A stretch of 64,000 nucleotides of DNA from Paenibacillus sp. JNUCC-31 (GTDB lineage Bacteria > Bacillota > Bacilli > Paenibacillales > Paenibacillaceae). The stretch lies in assembly GCF_014844075.1 (NCBI RefSeq), contig NZ_CP062165.1:2976001-3040000 (forward strand), written 5' to 3'. Position numbers and translations under genes: made by a program. The notes below the pieces were generated by a model. It did not search any database and was not told the DNA's origin. It was given only the letters and a program-made list of their open reading frames with translations. Positions 33,946 to 43,172 of this stretch are shown here, in pieces (the first letter of the stretch is position 1; each line of letters starts with the position of its first letter).

Positions 33946-35938
33946 GGTCCTCCTCCTGATCGTGCTTCGACTGTAATATCCCGACAAGCTCCATAGGTGT
34001 AGTCACTCTCTTGATCTGTTCATACATACGCCTGCACATCAACAGACTCTGTATTTCGATCAGCAATTCAGTTATTGGTTCATCTTTCGAGAAAGCGATT
34101 ACAATTTCCAGTTTGCTATTTGCCGTTTCACCTTGAACAATATTAAAACCGACGACTGGATTAACGTTCACATCACTACGGATCAGAAAAACCGACAAAT
34201 GATTGTTCAGCTTGGCCTCGGCAAACGCCCGATTCTCCATGTTAGCGCCCACATGTTTGAGTATGGATGTAAACAACTTCAGACGGGACGCTGTCCCTTC
34301 TGCAAACGGTGCCTTCGTATTCGTTTCAATCTGCAAACAAGAAGGGTGAACATACGCCCCGAGCAGCGGAAATGAAAACACCTTGTTTTGATGCTGATTC
34401 AACTTCTCCTCGTTAAACTTGGCCTTGATTAAGCTGACATCCGTATCATTTAAGAGCGCCGAGACATACACAACCGGCAGATCCTGATGCTCCAGTTTAA
34501 CGGTAGATATGATCAGATCAATGTCCGTCCAATCCTCCATACGCTTGAACCAGCTTGCCGAAATGACATCAACGACTTCCCATTCGGGAAATGTACGGTT
34601 GATCCGGTTTTTCAGCAAATGAGAGGTGCCTATTCCAGTAGAGCAGACCAGGATAACTCTTTTCTTTTTACTGCTTTTCTCAATGGATGCCTGAAAATAA
34701 AGTACCAGGTAGCTTATCTCATCATCACTAAACGAATTCAACCCGCAGGCTTGGGCAATGGGCAGCATCCCCAAACGGACCAGGGAGAAGATCTCGGCAT
34801 ACTCCTTGCGTATATCCTCCAGCAGAGGATTATTAATGGAAATGTTGTATTTTAGACGGTTCAGCATCGGTTTAAAATGAATAATCAGACCCTTGTACAA
34901 CTGTTCGTCTTTTGTAAGATCACGTCGGATCATACCGGATACGGTCTGAATCAATTCCTTGACCATCACTTTGGACTCCGGACAAGCTTTGTCCATCAGA
35001 CCTGACAACTCATGGTTAAGGGACGGAACACTCATTCCTGACGAAATCAGATATTGATAGATGAAATAGATCTCTTCACTTGGCAATTCCAATCCATATT
35101 GTTCCCTGATTCTGTTGGCCATGGCTTTCGCGATCGAATGCACAGTTGGGTCGGTTACTGGATGTTCAGAAATTCCGTCAGCCAGGCGAATGACTTTGCC
35201 ACTCTTCAGTCTGCGGATACAAATCAGCAGGTGAGTCAGCATGTTGATATAATATGGGTCGCCTATGGTATATCCTAATTGCTGCTCGGTTTCTTCCAGA
35301 ATGCATTGAATTCCTTTTACCGGATCGTAGCCAAAATGCTCGATCAACTCACCCAGTGTGTTTCCATCAATTCGGGACTGATGCTCTTGCTCTTGTTCTT
35401 GCCTCCGGTCTTCACTCACAAGCTCATGAATGAGAGAAGCCATGGCTTTGCGGATATCAATCTCCGAACCGATCAGACGGGTGCCGAGTTGGCTTTTTTC
35501 CAGTCGCAGATGAAAAGGTTCAATTCGTTCTTCAATAGCCTTGAGATCATTCACAATCGACGCTTTGCCAATAAAGTATTCTTCTGATAGCTTGTTAATC
35601 GAGGTTTCCTCAGGAGAATCATATAATAAATTCGTCAATATTTTGATTCTCCTCGCCTCTACGGAGAGGGTCGTCACCACCTTTTTTCCCGGAATGCATT
35701 GCGTGCTCCTCAGTTCCATCGTCTGTTCCTGGGTTAAAGCCAGCGCAATACCTGTTCCCGGCTTCCGTTCAAGGCGAATTCCGCGGGTATCCAAATTGTG
35801 CTCCAGAGCATTTAGCTCCCTGTAAATGGTTTTTTCGGACCAGTTCATGTGACTGGCTATTTCTTTGACCGGAACGAAATCCCTACGCTCCAATAGAAAA
35901 TGCAAAATCTGATATTCTCTCGCAGACAGCGCCTTCAT
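33905..35938 (-). CDS. PRD-containing transcriptional regulator (MtlR/LicR type)
   Basis: A 677-residue activator controlled by PTS phosphorylation. An N-terminal helix-turn-helix (YQILHFLLERRDFVPVKEIA) and a second one are followed by two PRDs (about residues 190-400; His in e.g. ICIRRLKSGK regions), a IIB-like domain with the Cys motif VILVCSTGIGTSHLL (about 410-495), and a C-terminal IIA-like domain. In the last domain I do not see the usual His-containing IPH motif, so it may be degenerate. It leads the operon and overlaps the IIA gene. Activation of the PTS/aldolase operon in the presence of its sugar is the inferred role. Confidence 0.85.
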   Translation of the reverse strand: MKALSAREYQILHFLLERRDFVPVKEIASHMNWSEKTIYRELNALEHNLDTRGIRLERKPGTGIALALTQEQTMELRSTQCIPGKKVVTTLSVEARRIKILTNLLYDSPEETSINKLSEEYFIGKASIVNDLKAIEERIEPFHLRLEKSQLGTRLIGSEIDIRKAMASLIHELVSEDRRQEQEQEHQSRIDGNTLGELIEHFGYDPVKGIQCILEETEQQLGYTIGDPYYINMLTHLLICIRRLKSGKVIRLADGISEHPVTDPTVHSIAKAMANRIREQYGLELPSEEIYFIYQYLISSGMSVPSLNHELSGLMDKACPESKVMVKELIQTVSGMIRRDLTKDEQLYKGLIIHFKPMLNRLKYNISINNPLLEDIRKEYAEIFSLVRLGMLPIAQACGLNSFSDDEISYLVLYFQASIEKSSKKKRVILVCSTGIGTSHLLKNRINRTFPEWEVVDVISASWFKRMEDWTDIDLIISTVKLEHQDLPVVYVSALLNDTDVSLIKAKFNEEKLNQHQNKVFSFPLLGAYVHPSCLQIETNTKAPFAEGTASRLKLFTSILKHVGANMENRAFAEAKLNNHLSVFLIRSDVNVNPVVGFNIVQGETANSKLEIVIAFSKDEPITELLIEIQSLLMCRRMYEQIKRVTTPMELVGILQSKHDQEEDHDGYNQDYQRTVD

Positions 35939-36232
35939 TTGGGAATCACTCCTTCCTTACGCTCACAGCATAACACCCCTATTTTTTTTGATAAATACTA
36001 AAATATGTCCATTTCATTCGGGTCAAATTAATATACCTCCTGTTCAGCGCTAGTGGAACACCCGTTGATTCAGGCACAAAAAAAGGCTTCTGATCGGATT
36101 CCCTACCCGATTAGAAGCCTTTTCCTCTCCGTTTTCGATCTACCGTCTGGATGCTGTGGCTGCGCGTCCTGCCGTTATTACTCAGATTAATCCATCGGAA
36201 CCTCACACCGTTTATACCTGCATCTATATGGG
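35939..36232 (-). terminator. Intergenic region with strong terminator (36079-36123)
   Basis: The gap between the regulator start and the glycosyltransferase stop. AAAGGCTTCTGATCGG pairs with CCGATTAGAAGCCTTT (one mismatch) and on the minus strand runs into seven T, terminating the glycosyltransferase gene. The regulator promoter must lie at 35939-36050 but no consensus pair was clear. Confidence 0.85.
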
Positions 36233-37231
36233 TTACTTCAACCAGTTGGCGAAAAACTCCTGGTATCCCTCTTTCATGATCGTGCGTGAGAAAGCACCAA
36301 ACGCATACTCCCGGTTGTCTTCCGACACACTGCGCGGCGCTGCAGCCGCCATGTTCACCAATTCAAACCAGTTATCCTCATTACCTGCAAAGGCATGGGT
36401 AGATCGAATGTGTCCGTAGCAGGCATGCTCTGGCTTCACAACCATTTTGCCCATCGCCATCGCTTCGGTCAGCGGCATCGCAAACGTATCAAAGGCTGAA
36501 CAGCTCCAATATACCTTGGACGAGTTCATCAGGGTGAATACTTCATCCTGTGTCAGCGCAAATTGCAATTTTACATTGTCCGGAATGTTGTATTTCTTCA
36601 TGCTTTCCTCATAGCGGCGGCCGCCGAATACCATGTATACTTCCTTGTCCGGGTTCTGCCGGGCATATTCCAGCACCAGATCCGGGCGACGATTCGCTTC
36701 ATCCCGACCGATCCAGAGCACCCGATTATGCACAACCTGACTCGGGTCATAGTGCCGGTTCGCCAGTTCTTCGCTGAAACCAATCGGGATGACGTTCACG
36801 TCATGTACGCCAAAATTGCGGCCCAGTTCTGTTTTTAGGAACTCCGTCTGCACAATCGCTTTATCCACCATCGTATAAAATGGCTTCATCATCTCATACC
36901 CCGTCAGTGCCGGGTCGGGAAAACTGTGCGGGAACAACACACTCTTCGGTAGAAACATCTTCAGGAACGTAAACCCGGATACGGTGTAGATGACATGCTC
37001 TATATTTTGGCTATAGATCTGGTCCAGTACGATATCATAGTTCACCAGGTCACCTTTCTCATGCTCATAGCCCGGCAACCAGTCATACCCACTAACATGG
37101 CGCTCCGGCGAGATGAACACAATCTCCACACCCAGCTCCAGCCCAATCTGCTTCAAACGATCCGCAAATACACGCGGGCCCTGTGCTTCCGTGAATTGAA
37201 TTTTACGCATGACGAGTCCAACTTTACGCAT
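36233..37231 (-). CDS. Glycosyltransferase-like protein (GT-B fold)
   Basis: A soluble protein of about 332 residues. The C-terminal half resembles family-4 glycosyltransferases: RVLWIGRDEANRRPDLVLEY, VYWSCSAFDTFAMPLTEAMAMG and KMVVKPEHACYG, where the acidic EAMAMG segment binds the sugar-nucleotide in this family. The N-terminal half has an unusual FTEAQGPRVFADRLKQIG stretch. The start at 37231 has GAGGGGG upstream; frames extending to 37276 do not. It is followed by a strong terminator and preceded at 69 bases by an APH-like kinase gene on the same strand. Donor and acceptor are unknown. Confidence 0.7.
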   Translation of the reverse strand: MRKVGLVMRKIQFTEAQGPRVFADRLKQIGLELGVEIVFISPERHVSGYDWLPGYEHEKGDLVNYDIVLDQIYSQNIEHVIYTVSGFTFLKMFLPKSVLFPHSFPDPALTGYEMMKPFYTMVDKAIVQTEFLKTELGRNFGVHDVNVIPIGFSEELANRHYDPSQVVHNRVLWIGRDEANRRPDLVLEYARQNPDKEVYMVFGGRRYEESMKKYNIPDNVKLQFALTQDEVFTLMNSSKVYWSCSAFDTFAMPLTEAMAMGKMVVKPEHACYGHIRSTHAFAGNEDNWFELVNMAAAAPRSVSEDNREYAFGAFSRTIMKEGYQEFFANWLK

Positions 37232-37300
37232 GTTCTGCCCCCTCATTTCTATTCCGCAAATTAGAGCGTTTTGCATAATTCGATTCCTGCCGCCTCTGAT

Positions 37301-38461
37301 TTATGCAAAATCCCCAAATAACCGGTTCATGCACTGCCCTAGCGTCGCTGCCGTCTCATTCCACTGATTCCGCAGCTGTTCCTCCGGCCATACACAGTCT
37401 GCACTTCTCAGATCCCCATCAATCAGACGCAGCATCCAGAGCGAGAATACAATGGCATATGCACGGTACCACCTTTTAAAAGTAACCCGGTCAACCTGAA
37501 CGCTATGCCGCTCCAGCCCGTCCAGATAAACATCAATAATCCGCTCCCGCAGCTCTGGCATAACGGTTCTCGGGAACAGCGGATGCGATAGATCCACCAG
37601 ATGGTACATGTCCCAGAGAGCCGTATTCAGATGCGCATGCTCCCAATCGATAATGACCAGCCTGCCGTTCACATCCGCCATGTTGCCGGGATGCAGGTCA
37701 CCGTGACACAAGACACGAGGCAACTCCTCCTCTGCCGTATGGATTAGTGCGGCGATGTTGTCCCAATCCGATGGAGAGAGCGTGATCTCCAGTTTGGTCA
37801 ACAAATCAGCGGCGGATTCCTTCTGCACAAGCAAATCATCCAGCATGTCCCGGATTGGCGGTTTCTGACCCACGCAGGGCAGCTCACCCCAATCAGCAAC
37901 AGATAACGTGTGCCACTCCGTCATATGTACAGCAGCAGCTAGCATGATCTCTTCCCGCGAGTCATGCACCAGTTCGCCCAGATCCTCATAGATGATCCAG
38001 CTCTGATCCGGTGTAGCTTCTCTGACCGATGAAGCGATGAGCCGGGGATAGATCGGCGGTAAATGCGCCAGCACATGTTCTGCCATCCACAGTTCACGCC
38101 CATGCTGCCCTTGATGGGTCAAAGGCTTAAAAATATAGCTCTCTCCGCCCGGGGCTGTGAATCGCTCGACATATCTGCCGTTCATGCCTTTGTACAGCCG
38201 TTCACGCTTGTATACATAACGGTCATTCAACATTCCTTGCGGGGTCACCCAGCAAGAAACATGTAATTCTGCATTCCCCTGGTCCACCATACTCCGTGTC
38301 CTCCGTAATTTCTCCGAATGAAAACGCCGGCATTTTGCATCATTAGCTTCCGCCACACCCGCAGGGACAAACTCCCGTTGAGCAGAGACGACTTGCTCTA
38401 TATCGTTCAGTTTGTAAAGCGCACTCGGCAATGATGTAAAATGCTCATTTCTATCCATCAT
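37301..38461 (-). CDS. Aminoglycoside phosphotransferase-family kinase
   Basis: A protein of about 386 residues with the APH/choline-kinase fold. Catalytic loop LCHGDLHPGNM (Asp and Asn) and the metal-binding IIDWEHAHLN are clear, and an N-terminal lobe segment GESYIFKPLT may hold the ATP Lys. Members phosphorylate small hydroxylated metabolites, and only some give antibiotic resistance. No ribosome site is strong: TGATGAG stands before the ATG at 38461, while a TTG at 38485 is possible. It lies upstream of the glycosyltransferase-like gene and may form an operon with it. The substrate is unknown. Confidence 0.75.
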   Translation of the reverse strand: MMDRNEHFTSLPSALYKLNDIEQVVSAQREFVPAGVAEANDAKCRRFHSEKLRRTRSMVDQGNAELHVSCWVTPQGMLNDRYVYKRERLYKGMNGRYVERFTAPGGESYIFKPLTHQGQHGRELWMAEHVLAHLPPIYPRLIASSVREATPDQSWIIYEDLGELVHDSREEIMLAAAVHMTEWHTLSVADWGELPCVGQKPPIRDMLDDLLVQKESAADLLTKLEITLSPSDWDNIAALIHTAEEELPRVLCHGDLHPGNMADVNGRLVIIDWEHAHLNTALWDMYHLVDLSHPLFPRTVMPELRERIIDVYLDGLERHSVQVDRVTFKRWYRAYAIVFSLWMLRLIDGDLRSADCVWPEEQLRNQWNETAATLGQCMNRLFGDFA

Positions 38462-38540
38462 ACGTTGACACTCATCAGGCTGCAAGCTTTTGAACAGAAG
38501 CGCTCTGGATGCAGGATATAAGGCAATTCATAAATTTTCG

Positions 38541-38569
38541 TTGCAATTTAGTTAGTAATCACTTACTAT
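38541..38569 (+). promoter_or_regulatory. TetR promoter with embedded operator
   Basis: TTGCAA at 38541 and TACTAT at 38564 are spaced by 17 bases. Between and over them lies TAGTTAGTAATCACTTACTA (38549-38568), a palindrome matching at 16 of 20 positions, of the type bound by TetR repressors. Transcription would start at or close to the ATG at 38576, so the message may be leaderless. Autorepression is inferred. Confidence 0.6.
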
Positions 38570-38575
38570 ACAATC

Positions 38576-39172
38576 ATGAAGAACAAACCTCATGTAGATA
38601 GCAAAAAGAAAGACATCCTACAAGCGGCGATGCGCTTGTTTGCAACCAAAGGCGTTGACGGCATTTCCGTCAAAGAGATCGGTGACGCCGCCGGAGTAAC
38701 GGATGCGGCGATTTACAAACATTTTAAAAACAAAGATGCCGTTGCCCTTGAGGCCTTCACCCAATATTGCGCGGACTATACTGCATTAATTGACGGGTAT
38801 GTTCGCCAGGATGGTCCGGTGCCGGAACGCTTTCGGCAACTGATTACCGAAGTTCTCCACTTGCACGATGAAGATCCTTACGGACTGCTGTTGATTTCAC
38901 AGAATCACGAAATTTTCATTGAAGCTGGAAGCAGTGAAGATTACCGTCAGCCGCTGGATGCGTTAGTTGACCTGATTGATCAGGGGATTATACGGGGGGA
39001 GCTGCCGGATCAGGATTCACAACTCACGGCGGTTCTGGTCATCGGCGCCATAACACGCATGGCCGTCTCCAGTATGCAGGGTGAACTGCCCGAACTGCTT
39101 GTTCCGTACACCGGGGAAACCGTTCACCGCCTTGTTTCGATGTTGGGACAGGTATCGGCTGAATTGGGATAG
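38576..39172 (+). CDS. TetR-family transcriptional repressor
   Basis: A 198-residue regulator. The N-terminal DNA-binding domain shows ILQAAMRLFATKGVDGISVK and IGDAAGVTDAAIYKHFKNKD, the classical TetR helix-turn-helix. The C-terminal ligand domain is unremarkable. No ribosome binding site is visible before the ATG, in keeping with a leaderless transcript. A terminator follows, then the oxidoreductase gene with its own TAGT/ACTA site, which is the probable target. The inducer is unknown; similar pairs respond to quinones or electrophiles. Confidence 0.88.
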   Translation: MKNKPHVDSKKKDILQAAMRLFATKGVDGISVKEIGDAAGVTDAAIYKHFKNKDAVALEAFTQYCADYTALIDGYVRQDGPVPERFRQLITEVLHLHDEDPYGLLLISQNHEIFIEAGSSEDYRQPLDALVDLIDQGIIRGELPDQDSQLTAVLVIGAITRMAVSSMQGELPELLVPYTGETVHRLVSMLGQVSAELG

Positions 39173-39321
39173 AATCGACGACTATAGGCATTGCGAAGCC
39201 GTTCCGTTCTCGCAGTCTTGAAGAGACGGCTCTGATCAAGATGGGTTCCGTTGTAATATCATTCGTTTAAATGATACAAACCAGGTTCAACTACCTTCAG
39301 GAAAATTCCTGAACAGTTATC

Positions 39322-39346
39322 AGGTCATTCGTGACCTTTTCTTTTT
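39322..39346 (+). terminator. Terminator after the TetR gene
   Basis: AGGTCA and TGACCT around a TTCG tetraloop, followed by TTTCTTTTT. A compact intrinsic terminator about 150 bases after the TetR stop. Confidence 0.85.
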
Positions 39347-39356
39347 ACACATGAGG

Positions 39357-39374
39357 TTAGTGTTCATTAACTAA
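39357..39374 (+). promoter_or_regulatory. Possible second TetR operator
   Basis: TTAGTGTTCATTAACTAA is an inverted repeat of TTAGT and ACTAA, the same half-sites as in the TetR promoter though with closer spacing. It stands 24 bases before the oxidoreductase ATG. Binding by the TetR protein is inferred. Confidence 0.4.
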
Positions 39375-39397
39375 AATAGACAGGACGTGTCGTCATC

Positions 39398-39976
39398 ATG
39401 AAGAAAATATTAATTATCCAAGGCAACCCCGTTTCTCCAAGTTACAATGGTGCAATCGCCGAAGCTTATCAAAAAGGGGCAGTTGCATCTGGTGCAGAAG
39501 TACGCATGCTTACCCTAAACGAGCTGGAATTCAACATGAATTTAGAGGGAGGCTATCGTAATAAACTGCCGCTTGAACCGGACTTGCTGGAAGCACAAGA
39601 GGCGATTAAATGGGCCGAGCATTTGGTATGGGTATTCCCGATTTGGTGGGGAGGACCACCAGCTTTGTTCAAAGGATTCATCGACCGCATCTTCATGCCA
39701 GGTTATGCCTTCAAATATCACAAAGGTAAACTTTTCCCGGATCAGCTGCTCAAAGGCCGTACGGCTCGCATGATTACCACTATGGATGGTCCGAATTGGT
39801 ACTACAAATGGTTCCAGGGTGAGCCCGCACACAAAATGATGAAGATCTCCACCTTTGCTCTGATAGGCATCAAGCCTGTGCGCATAACACCTGTAGATCA
39901 AGTGGGGAAACAGTCCGAGGAACAGAGAAAGAAATGGCTGGAGAAGATTGAGCAGCTTGGGCGGAAGATGGGGTAA
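39398..39976 (+). CDS. NAD(P)H-dependent oxidoreductase (flavodoxin-like, NQO1 type)
   Basis: A 192-residue flavoprotein of the Flavodoxin_2 family, which reduces quinones or other electrophiles by two electrons with NAD(P)H. FMN/FAD-binding features are ILIIQGNPVSPSYNGAIAEA at the N-terminus and LVWVFPIWWGGPPALFKGFI with DRIFMPGYAF, the WW-GG/P-x-KG motif of NQO1/YwrO/MdaB proteins. The weak ribosome site is AGGA 12 bases upstream. It follows the TetR repressor after a terminator, and a palindromic site sits before it, so it should be repressed by that protein and serve detoxification. Confidence 0.9.
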   Translation: MKKILIIQGNPVSPSYNGAIAEAYQKGAVASGAEVRMLTLNELEFNMNLEGGYRNKLPLEPDLLEAQEAIKWAEHLVWVFPIWWGGPPALFKGFIDRIFMPGYAFKYHKGKLFPDQLLKGRTARMITTMDGPNWYYKWFQGEPAHKMMKISTFALIGIKPVRITPVDQVGKQSEEQRKKWLEKIEQLGRKMG

Positions 39977-40160
39977 AAGCTTTTTTGAAAGGAAGCCTTC
40001 ATCGGAAGTATGCTTCTCTCCAGATTTTCACCTTTGTAAAGTAAATCAAAAAATTTGGGGATAACCGCGATCGGAAGGTATATTTAATCCTAGTGGCGAG
40101 TGTGTTCTTAGTTTTCCAACTTATTTATGAAAGCAGAATAGTGCCTATTTCCAGATACAA

Positions 40161-40205
40161 AAAAGGGATGTCCTCACGTCAAGTTCAAGACGGGACACCC
40201 CTTTT
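40161..40205 (+). terminator. Terminator after the oxidoreductase gene
   Basis: AAAAGGGATGTCC pairs with GGGACACCCCTTTT (one bulge/mismatch), ending in TTTT. It can act in both directions and is about 185 bases after the oxidoreductase stop. Confidence 0.7.
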
Positions 40206-40221
40206 AGCATTCATGCTGCTC

Positions 40222-40413
40222 TGACGAACCGTACGCACGCTATTAGCCCTAAATTGGACATATTCTCAATTTAACGAATCGTAGACGCATTATTTCCTCG
40301 GTCTGTATGTCATTTAGCAGTTTTCCCCTGGTTTTTACCAGGATAACTTCGCTGGGGTTCGTTACACTTTGCATTCCACACAATTCGCCATTTAACACTC
40401 ACTCGGTTCATTA
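40222..40413. repeat. Intergenic 4-unit repeat module, copy 2
   Basis: The 560-base gap between the oxidoreductase and nikE holds a terminator and this element. Units related to TAACGAACCGTACGCACGCT lie forward at 40222 and 40272 (50 bp apart) and inverted ending at 40364 and 40413 (49 bp apart). Total length and layout match the module at 27794-27987 (192 versus 194 bp), though spacer sequences differ. Nothing else was seen in 40414-40537. Confidence 0.75.
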
Positions 40414-40537
40414 GCGACTTCCACGTTGAGAGACAGGAACCCGCCTCTGAATGGTCGCTTTTACATCAGTAATGCAATGGAACAACCATGGTAAGCAGCT
40501 CCAACGAACAGCCATCTACAACCATACAAGCAACCCA

Positions 40538-41335
40538 TTACCCAAACGAAATACGACCCGATGGATGCTCAGGCAAAATAGATGTTACCAGCTGCTGGAC
40601 AGCCGGATGATCCGACTGCATCACCGAATCCCCATCACCGCTATAGACAATCCTGCCCTGATCCATCACGGCAATGCGGTCACAGATCGTCATGGCGGCC
40701 CGAATGTCATGCGTGATAAATAGGTACGACAACCCGTAGGACGCTCTTAACTCCGCCAATAAGGATAGGATTTGCGTCTGGTGCACCATATCTAGGCTGC
40801 TGATTGATTCGTCCAGTACGATTAACTTTGGCTTGAGCGCGATAGCTCGTGCGATGTTAACTCGCTGTAATTGCCCACCGCTGAACTGGTGCGGAAGCTT
40901 GCTCCCATCCTCAGTTGTAAGTCCAACCTGCTCAAGCAGTTGTCCGATCTCACGAAGTTGTTCTTTTGCCGACAATCGCTCGTAATTATCCAGCGGCTCA
41001 CCGATGATCTGCGCGGCAGTCATAAGTGGATTCACAGCCGAATAACAGTCTTGGAACACAACTTGCAGATCACGTCGTAATCCCTTAAGCACGGGTTTGC
41101 TGGATCGGTAGATATCCTGTCCTTGAAATAAAACCTGACCCTGGCTGGGCTTCTCCAGACCAAGAATAATTTTGCCCAAGGTACTTTTACCTGCTCCACT
41201 CGTACCTAACAGTCCCAGACAAACACCCTTTTCAATCGTAAGTGAGATGTCTGCCAGCACAGGAGGACGCGCTCCCGAACGATCCAGCCAATTGCGTTTG
41301 CCATAACTATGGCTTACTTCACGTACCTGAAGCAT
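40538..41335 (-). CDS. nikE: Nickel/metallophore ABC importer ATPase NikE
   Basis: A 265-residue ATPase of the peptide/nickel importer family. Walker A LLGTSGAGKSTLGK, Q-loop VVFQDCYSAVNP, signature FSGGQLQRVNIARAI and Walker B LIVLDESISSLD are present; DESISSLD resembles NikE (DEAVSNLD) rather than the common DEPTSALD of oligopeptide systems. The start at 41335 has GAGAGGGGG upstream; the longer frame to 41371 covers it. It is the last gene of nikABCDE, separated from nikD by about 160 bases, which contain no evident gene. Confidence 0.82.
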   Translation of the reverse strand: MLQVREVSHSYGKRNWLDRSGARPPVLADISLTIEKGVCLGLLGTSGAGKSTLGKIILGLEKPSQGQVLFQGQDIYRSSKPVLKGLRRDLQVVFQDCYSAVNPLMTAAQIIGEPLDNYERLSAKEQLREIGQLLEQVGLTTEDGSKLPHQFSGGQLQRVNIARAIALKPKLIVLDESISSLDMVHQTQILSLLAELRASYGLSYLFITHDIRAAMTICDRIAVMDQGRIVYSGDGDSVMQSDHPAVQQLVTSILPEHPSGRISFG

Positions 41336-41496
41336 CAGGTCATCCCCCTCTCTTGTACTTGGCAGAAGCAATCTCCGAAGAAGCTGAAATTACACATCAC
41401 CCTGCCCATTCCACCTCTACGACTACCCACTCAAAATACAGTTCATACCCGCTCTACATATACTCTCACTGAACGATTCATCTCATCTGTCATTCG

Positions 41497-42303
41497 CTAT
41501 CGTCCCAAAGACATACTGGGTCTGGCATTTAACAACATCCGGGTATACTCATGCTGCGGGTGATCGAACAGTTGGTAAACATCTGCTTGCTCCACAATTC
41601 GACCCTTCTGCATGACCGCGACTTCATCCGCCATTTGCGAAATCACGCCCAGATCGTGGGAGATGAGCAAGATGGATGTGCCATATTCCATACGTAGCCG
41701 ATCCAATTCCTGAAGCACCTTCAACTGATTCACGACATCCAGTGCCGTCGTTGGTTCATCAGCAATAACCAAGGCGGGTCGCAGGCACATCGATATGGCA
41801 ATCATCACCCGCTGCAACATTCCACCACTCAGTTGGAAGGGATATCGTTTCATCAGTTTGGCCGGCTCGGGCAGGTTCATATCTACCAAGGCAGCAATAG
41901 CCCGCTCTCGGGCCACTGCTTTGGACATTTGCGTATGCGTACGCAAGGTTTCAATGAATTGAGATCCAATCGTATATACGGGTGTAAAAGCATTCATCGG
42001 ATTCTGCATAATAAATCCGATGTCCTTGCCCCGGATGCGTCGCATCTCCTCACCTGACAACGAGCCAAGCTCCCGTCCATTCAGACGGATGCTACCCGTT
42101 ACCTCCATCCTGCGCGGATCAAGCAGATGGAGCAGCGCGTTACACGTAACGGTCTTACCGCTGCCACTCTCGCCGACCAGACCGAATACACGCCCTTTTT
42201 TTAATTCGAAATCAATGGGCGCAAGTAACGGGACTGAACCCTCCGCTGTTCTAAGATTCACTTGCAGACCACGAACTTCGAGTACCTTCGCTGCATCATC
42301 CAT
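41497..42303 (-). CDS. nikD: Nickel/metallophore ABC importer ATPase NikD
   Basis: A 268-residue ATPase partner of NikE. Walker A LVGESGSGKTVTCNALL, Q-loop GFIMQNPMNAFTPVYT, signature LSGGMLQRVMIAIS and Walker B LVIADEPTTALDVV are seen. The IMQNPMNAF and SGGMLQR forms are those of NikD. The start at 42303 is chosen because GGAGGTGAACG precedes it by nine bases; longer frames would place this site in the coding region. It follows nikC by 38 bases. Confidence 0.85.
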   Translation of the reverse strand: MDDAAKVLEVRGLQVNLRTAEGSVPLLAPIDFELKKGRVFGLVGESGSGKTVTCNALLHLLDPRRMEVTGSIRLNGRELGSLSGEEMRRIRGKDIGFIMQNPMNAFTPVYTIGSQFIETLRTHTQMSKAVARERAIAALVDMNLPEPAKLMKRYPFQLSGGMLQRVMIAISMCLRPALVIADEPTTALDVVNQLKVLQELDRLRMEYGTSILLISHDLGVISQMADEVAVMQKGRIVEQADVYQLFDHPQHEYTRMLLNARPSMSLGR

Positions 42304-42341
42304 CGTTACGTTCACCTCCATATGCCTTCGGTTTCGAACCA

Positions 42342-43172
42342 CTACCTTTTTGCAATGCCATAACGCTCGGATAACGCTTCTCCTAAGATGTTGAACGTAA
42401 TGACTACCAGCAGAATCAATGTACCCGGGTAGATCATTAACTCCGGATGACTGCGAATATAACCCGTTCCTTCATGAATCATGGCCCCCCACTCTGCATT
42501 CGGTGGTTGAATACCAAGCCCCAGGAAGGACAGAGCGGATATATCCATAATCGCCCAGCCCATCTCCAGTGTGCCCATCACAACAATGGGACGCTGCACG
42601 TTAGGAATGATATGTCTGCGGATTATCATCCATGAAGAGGAACCGCTAATCCGCGCCGCTGCAATGAAGTTCCGTTCCTTCAGACTAACGACCATATTCC
42701 GGCAGATACGTGCGTAATACACCCACTGCACCATCATGAGGGCTAGAAGTACCTGCATCAGACCTGGACCAAAGATCCCCACAATGCCCAGCACCAGCAC
42801 CAGATTCGGAAACGCCATAATGCCTTCACAGAAGCGCATCAGCAGACTGTCCACCCAGCCACCAAGGTAACCGGAGATTGAGCCTACAATGACACCTATA
42901 AGCAAAGAAGAAAGAAAGATCAGGGTAGCAAATCCGAGCGACACCCGCGCTCCGTACATCAGCCTGGTGAGATTGTCGCGTCCCAGATGATCCGTTCCCA
43001 ACCAATGCTCAAGCGATGGACTCGCCAGCTTCTGCAACAGATTCACCTTCACAGGGTCATGAGGAGCAATCCACGGAGCAAGTATAGCAATCACGAAGAA
43101 AAGTAATATAATCACCGAGCATATCTGGATGGCTCTCTGTCCTTTAAATACCGCACGCCATTTGTTTATCAA
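42342..43172 (-). CDS. nikC: Nickel/metallophore ABC importer permease NikC
   Basis: A 276-residue permease with six helices. GTDHLGRDNLTRLMYGARVS is the conserved N-terminal motif of DppC/NikC-like proteins, and the ATPase-docking loop is AARISGSSSWMIIRRHIIPN. It overlaps the nikB stop by four bases. It works with NikB in the membrane to carry the metal complex. Confidence 0.88.
   Translation of the reverse strand: MINKWRAVFKGQRAIQICSVIILLFFVIAILAPWIAPHDPVKVNLLQKLASPSLEHWLGTDHLGRDNLTRLMYGARVSLGFATLIFLSSLLIGVIVGSISGYLGGWVDSLLMRFCEGIMAFPNLVLVLGIVGIFGPGLMQVLLALMMVQWVYYARICRNMVVSLKERNFIAAARISGSSSWMIIRRHIIPNVQRPIVVMGTLEMGWAIMDISALSFLGLGIQPPNAEWGAMIHEGTGYIRSHPELMIYPGTLILLVVITFNILGEALSERYGIAKR

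Noticed and set aside
37301..38461. Aminoglycoside resistance gene
   Set aside because: The APH fold is shared by many metabolic kinases, and the sequence is not one of the known aminoglycoside-modifying enzymes to my recognition. No resistance context exists.
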